Translations under genes and position numbers: made by a program | Assembly: GCA_946482335.1 (NCBI GenBank) | Contig: CAMLRG010000181.1 | Coordinates: forward strand, 1 to 10,986 | Direction: 5' to 3' | DNA length: 10,986 nucleotides | DNA from: an uncultured Duganella sp. | GTDB taxonomy: Bacteria > Pseudomonadota > Gammaproteobacteria > Burkholderiales > Burkholderiaceae | The notes under the pieces: model-generated | What the model was told of the DNA's origin: nothing | Databases searched by the model: none | Seen by the model: the letters and a program-made list of their open reading frames with translations, nothing else | Shown: positions 6,762 through 10,986 of the stretch, piece after piece | Layout of the letters: every line of letters begins with the position of its first letter | Position numbering within the stretch: position 1 is the stretch's first letter

Positions 6762-7625
6762 TTAGCGGATGAATTGGTCGATGCGAGCATACATCCATTC
6801 CGGGTCGTCGTACATGATGAAGTGGCGCGCGGTCTCGGCCATCTCCACTTTCACGCCGGGCAGCCTGGCATACTGGGCCTTGAACAGGCCTTCGACCGCT
6901 TCCTTCGGCGCGAAGGCACGGTAGGCGACCCAGGTGCCCAGCACCAGGGTGGGCGCCCTGATCCGGGCGATATCTTCGCGCAGGTCGCTGGACATGATGT
7001 CGTACATGGCGTCGGTGACCGTGGCGCGATCGGACTGCGCGCCCCAGTGCGCGATGCGCTGCGCATGCTCGGGCGCAGTCACCATATTGGCCACGCTGCG
7101 CTGCTGCATGGCGCCGAATGCGGCGTCGTCCTGCGCCCGCATCGCGTCGCGCAGTTGGGCAGCACCGGCTTGCAGCTGCTCCAGGTTCGCGGCCGGGTTC
7201 CGGGTGGCACCCAGCGCCGGCAAGGCATCGACGATCACCAGGCGGCCGACCTTGTCGGGATGGGTGCTGGCGAGCCGCATGCCGAGGAAGCCACCCAGGC
7301 TGTGGCCGATCACGGTAGGCTTGCCCAGCTTGTTGGCGGCAATGTAGTCGGCCAGTTGCCGTTCGGCGGCCGGCAGCAGGCGTTCGCCGGCAAGTGGCGG
7401 CACGCCGGCAAACCCGGCCAGCGTCAGGATGTGGCACTGGTGCTTGACGCACAGGCGCGCCGCCGTGGCTTGCCAGACTTCGCCGGACGAAGCCAGGCCG
7501 GGGATCAGGATGAGCGCTTCGCCGCTGCCTTTGACTTCCACCTGGAAGGCGGTGGCGGCGATGGCGGGCAGGGCGGCTGCGGCCAGCAGCAGGGAAACGG
7601 CGGCTTTTGCAATCGTGGATTTCAT
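6762..7625 (-). CDS. Exported alpha/beta hydrolase
   Basis: The predicted protein of 287 residues is an alpha/beta-hydrolase-fold enzyme (esterase, lipase or related); the substrate is unknown. Residues 1-24 are a typical Sec signal peptide (MKSTIAK, a hydrophobic Ala/Leu run, then AIA), so the enzyme should be periplasmic. The oxyanion strand LILIPGLASSGEVW is at 38-51. The nucleophile elbow GHSLGG (107-112) gives S109, and the C-terminal ARHFIMYDDPEW gives H268. The usual acid after strand 7 is not evident: PTLVLG (225-230) is followed by TWVAYRAF. D133 after strand 6 (LVIVDALP) is a candidate. The start at 7625 is fixed by AAGGAGGT seven bases upstream. The gene sits between two paralogous kinase genes, ten bases before kinase A. 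Confidence 0.92.
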   Translation of the reverse strand: MKSTIAKAAVSLLLAAAALPAIAATAFQVEVKGSGEALILIPGLASSGEVWQATAARLCVKHQCHILTLAGFAGVPPLAGERLLPAAERQLADYIAANKLGKPTVIGHSLGGFLGMRLASTHPDKVGRLVIVDALPALGATRNPAANLEQLQAGAAQLRDAMRAQDDAAFGAMQQRSVANMVTAPEHAQRIAHWGAQSDRATVTDAMYDIMSSDLREDIARIRAPTLVLGTWVAYRAFAPKEAVEGLFKAQYARLPGVKVEMAETARHFIMYDDPEWMYARIDQFIR

Positions 7626-7632
7626 CTGTGTT

Positions 7633-7640
7633 ACCTCCTT
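7633..7640 (-). promoter_or_regulatory. Strong Shine-Dalgarno sequence of the hydrolase gene
   Basis: AAGGAGGT on the minus strand, seven bases before the ATG at 7625, is a full match to the anti-Shine-Dalgarno sequence. It rules out the in-frame ATG at 7649, which lies upstream of it. The kinase and regulator genes around it lack such a site, so the hydrolase is probably translated much more strongly than its neighbours. Confidence 0.9.
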
Positions 7641-7659
7641 GTGGAACACAGCGTACCGG

Positions 7660-7682
7660 CCGGCGCGCAGCTGCCGCGCCGG
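7660..7682 (-). other. GC-rich stem-loop between kinase B and hydrolase genes
   Basis: CCGGCGCG (7660-7667) and CGCGCCGG (7675-7682) form a perfect 8-bp inverted repeat with a 7-nt spacer. It lies in the 72-nt gap, 19 nt before the hydrolase Shine-Dalgarno sequence. No T run follows, so it is not a standard terminator. An mRNA-stabilising or processing structure, or a protein-binding site, is possible (inference). Confidence 0.6.
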
Positions 7683-7697
7683 AAACTTGATGAGCGG

Positions 7698-8741
7698 TCA
7701 ATCGGCGTGATGAACGGTGCGGAAGTTCAGCGTGGCGCGCACCCAGCCGTCGCGCTCCACCAGATCCAGGCTGGCGTCGCCGCCCTTGGCATGCAGCAGC
7801 CGCTTGCGCGCGTTGCTCAGGCCTACCCTGGTTGAGTTGCCCAGCCCGGCCAGCGCGCCGCGGTTGGCCACTTCGATCGACGCCCGGCCATTGGCCTGGC
7901 TGGCGCTGATGCGGATTTCCGTGCCAATGCTGCTTTGTTCGACGCCGTATTTGACGGCATTTTCGACCAGCGTCTGCAGGGCCATGGGCGGGATCGTCAC
8001 CTGGTCCATGCCGCTGGCGATCTCCATGGCAACACTCAGGCGCTCTTCGAAACGGATCTTCTCGATCGCAAGATAGGATTGCACGGCTTCCAGTTCCTCT
8101 TTCAGCGGCACGGTGTCGGCATAGCTGGAGGCCAGGGTGTAGCGCATCAGCGTCGCCAACTGGTCGACCATCTGCGCCGCGGCCTGCTGGTTCTCGAAGA
8201 TCAGCGCGCGTACGCTGTTCAGGCTATTGAAGAAGAAATGCGGGTTGACCTGGGCTTGCAGGGCCTTCAGTTCGGCCTCCTTGGCCAGTACGTCAAGGCG
8301 CAGCGCTTCCGATTCGAAGCGGTTGGCGCGGCGCAGGGCTGTCGCGGCCATGTAAGACACTTGCCAGGCCATCATGACGCCGGACCAGAACAGGAACAGC
8401 ATCGGCAGCCAGCTGCGCTCTCCCGATGACGGGAGGATGGCGCGGGCAATGAGAACGGCGCAGGCCATCTGCAAAGGGCCGAGAACGAAGATGGCCACCG
8501 CGACCTGACGCCAGTCCACCGTGCGGGTATTCCAGCGGCGCTGTTTCAGGAAGCGGTGCCACAAGTCGGTCAGCACCAGGCCGGCGAGTCCGTCCAGGAT
8601 GCAGACCGTGACGGCGCCGGGACGCGCCAGGTAAGGTCCGTTGGCCAGCATGAGGAAGGCGGTGACCGTGCTCCAGCCGAGGGCTTGCAGGATCCAGTAC
8701 CAGTTGAGGCGGGCCAGGATGGGTTTTTGTGGGTTGTCCAT
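7698..8741 (-). CDS. LytS/AlgZ-type sensor histidine kinase B, paralogue of kinase A
   Basis: The predicted protein of 347 residues has the same architecture as kinase A: four membrane segments in about 1-135, a linker, and the phospho-acceptor H168 in LQAQVNPHFFFNSLNSVRAL. The N-box is ENAVKYGVE (260-268), the G1-like motif is NRG (293-295), and the G2 region is RVGLSNARKRL (305-315). A hand count over 344 ungapped positions gives about 200 identities (58%). The H-box to R-F-E-E-R-L region is closest, while the loop between membrane segments 3 and 4 (101-110) shares none. The tail differs: RTVHHAD instead of PLAA. At the DNA level, 24 consecutive bases are identical between 6224-6247 and 8214-8237. 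The kinase is intact and no response regulator lies next to it, so it may use the regulator at 5019-5720. The ATG at 8741 lacks a clear Shine-Dalgarno sequence. Confidence 0.95.
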   Translation of the reverse strand: MDNPQKPILARLNWYWILQALGWSTVTAFLMLANGPYLARPGAVTVCILDGLAGLVLTDLWHRFLKQRRWNTRTVDWRQVAVAIFVLGPLQMACAVLIARAILPSSGERSWLPMLFLFWSGVMMAWQVSYMAATALRRANRFESEALRLDVLAKEAELKALQAQVNPHFFFNSLNSVRALIFENQQAAAQMVDQLATLMRYTLASSYADTVPLKEELEAVQSYLAIEKIRFEERLSVAMEIASGMDQVTIPPMALQTLVENAVKYGVEQSSIGTEIRISASQANGRASIEVANRGALAGLGNSTRVGLSNARKRLLHAKGGDASLDLVERDGWVRATLNFRTVHHAD

Positions 8742-8759
8742 GGGATTACGGAAGTTGGC

Positions 8760-8942
8760 TTATGCGGCGAGCGGGAACCTCAGGGTGGCGCCCTTGGCGG
8801 GCGCCGCTTGCGCGCGTTTTCCGGCGACCGGCCAGGTCAGCTGCATGTATGTCACTTCGAGCTTGTTGACGACGGCGAAGAACAGTGCCAGGCACGACCA
8901 TGCGAGGCCTTGCAACAGCCAACAATATTGTTCTCTTTTCAT
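8760..8942 (-). pseudogene. Probable internally deleted remnant of a third LytS-type kinase (60-codon open frame)
   Basis: The frame encodes 60 residues. The N-terminal part (YCWLLQGLAW, 6-15, then a hydrophobic run to about 26) matches the first membrane segment of kinases A and B (WYWILQFLGW and WYWILQALGW). The end (GATLRFPLAA) matches the last residues of kinase A (RATLQFPLAA). The roughly 280 kinase residues between, including the H-box and ATPase domain, are absent. DNA agrees: 15 of 20 bases match kinase B around the helix, and 21 of 28 match kinase A at the 3' end. The frame is open, starts with ATG, and ends 18 nt before kinase B, but has no Shine-Dalgarno sequence. It could instead be a live small single-helix membrane protein derived from a kinase. 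Homology is well supported; lack of function is inference. Confidence 0.65.
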
Positions 8943-9021
8943 GGAGCGAGAGCATACCCGATCCGGCCGTCCGGCCGCGTGGCAGAGTGACGAGTGGTCG
9001 AAACAGGTGTCGGCCGGCAGG

Positions 9022-9477
9022 CTAGCGGCGGCGTCGCGCGTGCAGCGGATATCCGAACCACATACCCATCAGCAGCAGGAAGGCGGCCAGGCCACCCGCC
9101 GCGCTGACGTGCCCTGACTCGGTCACCATGTACAGGACCACCGCAATATCGAGCGCCAGGCCAGCGGCCAGCGGTGCCAGGGCGCAGCAGATGGCGCGCG
9201 AAGATACTTTGATCGCATGGAGTGAAACCTGGCCAGGTTCGGCGAGGCGGTGGTAAGCGGCGGGCATCATCACCAGGGCGATGGCGACAACCACCAGCGC
9301 CAGGGCAGCGGCGTGGCAATCCTGGGCGTACACTGGCAGCTTTTCGAAGCGGTCGTTGAAGACGGCGATGGTCTGGAAACCGAACAGGGCCTGGATACCG
9401 GGCAACATCATGCGCGCCTCTTCGATGATGCGCGTCATCTGTTCCTTCAGCGATTCCGGTTCCGCTTGCTGCTCCAT
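9022..9477 (-). CDS. DUF6328-type multi-pass membrane protein
   Basis: The predicted protein has 151 residues and unknown function. The N-terminal helix (1-24) is charged and contains LKEQMTRIIEEARMMLPGIQALFGFQ (10-35), with LPG.QALFGFQ typical of the DUF6328 family as I remember it. Hydrophobic segments at about 28-42, 54-74, 93-118 and 123-145 suggest four membrane passes, and the protein ends in a basic HARRRR tail. Conserved-looking polar residues are F44-E45 and H55 at the edge of the second segment. The start at 9477 follows the prpR stop codon by 42 nt with no terminator between, so the two could be co-transcribed. No strong Shine-Dalgarno sequence is seen. Nothing in the sequence ties it to propionate metabolism or to the kinase cluster downstream. 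Confidence 0.83.
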   Translation of the reverse strand: MEQQAEPESLKEQMTRIIEEARMMLPGIQALFGFQTIAVFNDRFEKLPVYAQDCHAAALALVVVAIALVMMPAAYHRLAEPGQVSLHAIKVSSRAICCALAPLAAGLALDIAVVLYMVTESGHVSAAGGLAAFLLLMGMWFGYPLHARRRR

Positions 9478-9519
9478 ACGGCCGATTGTAGCGGGCGGCG
9501 CGCATCGCCGGCGCGCGGA

Positions 9520-10986
<1,467 letters not shown>

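Noticed and set aside
4902..6772. Long plus-strand open frames (394 and 418 codons) opposite the response regulator and kinase A
   Set aside because: They lie antisense to clear receiver, LytTR and histidine-kinase domains. The translations are rich in Arg, Gln, Ala and Gly with no family features.
6663..7835. A 390-codon plus-strand open frame opposite the hydrolase
   Set aside because: It is antisense to a gene with a perfect Shine-Dalgarno sequence, signal peptide and GHSLGG motif. The composition is that of a GC-rich shadow frame.
8943..9021. CGGCCG palindromes between the DUF6328 gene and the kinase remnant as a terminator
   Set aside because: Only a 5-bp stem forms and no T run follows on the minus strand. 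In GC-rich DNA such short palindromes are expected.
9485..9490. TACAAT on the minus strand as a -10 box for the DUF6328 gene
   Set aside because: No recognisable -35 hexamer lies 16-18 bp upstream, and the site is only eight bases from the ATG.

Overview
The window is a GC-rich piece of a bacterial chromosome. It most likely comes from a betaproteobacterium of the Burkholderiales, and probably from the Oxalobacteraceae (Massilia/Duganella-like). This is inferred from the gene order icd - csp - clpS - clpA, from the betaproteobacterial character of ClpS and PrpR, and from the LytS/AlgZ-type kinases. No rRNA marker is present to settle the genus. I see no rRNA, tRNA, CRISPR array, insertion sequence or phage gene.

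Left part (1-2021). The window opens inside icd (NADP-dependent isocitrate dehydrogenase), which ends at a strong intrinsic terminator. Next is a small plus-strand gene for a coiled-coil protein with a C-terminal membrane anchor, built around a 21-bp tandem repeat. It converges on a minus-strand GNAT acetyltransferase gene, and the two stop codons overlap within CTAG. A minus-strand cold-shock protein gene (csp) follows, with its own terminator, a leader of about 115 nt and a good sigma70-type promoter.

Middle (2022-4990). A divergent intergenic region of about 320 bp separates csp from clpS-clpA. ClpS is the N-degron adaptor and ClpA the AAA+ unfoldase of the ClpAP protease. The two genes overlap by ATGA and end at an intrinsic terminator.

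Right part (5019-10986). Everything here is on the minus strand. In transcription order it holds prpR (sigma54 activator of propionate catabolism, running off the window edge), a four-helix membrane protein of the DUF6328 type, a 60-codon reading frame, LytS-type histidine kinase B, an exported alpha/beta hydrolase, LytS-type histidine kinase A, and a LytTR response regulator. The two kinases align end to end without gaps through 344 residues and are about 58% identical by hand count, so they are tandem paralogues. Only one response regulator is present and the hydrolase sits between the kinases. The 60-codon frame matches the first membrane helix of these kinases at one end and their last residues at the other, so it looks like a third kinase copy with its middle removed.

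The most notable part is therefore the expanded, partly decayed LytS/LytTR cluster with an embedded hydrolase. It is a variant arrangement of known families, not a clearly new system. The icd-clpA half is ordinary housekeeping sequence.
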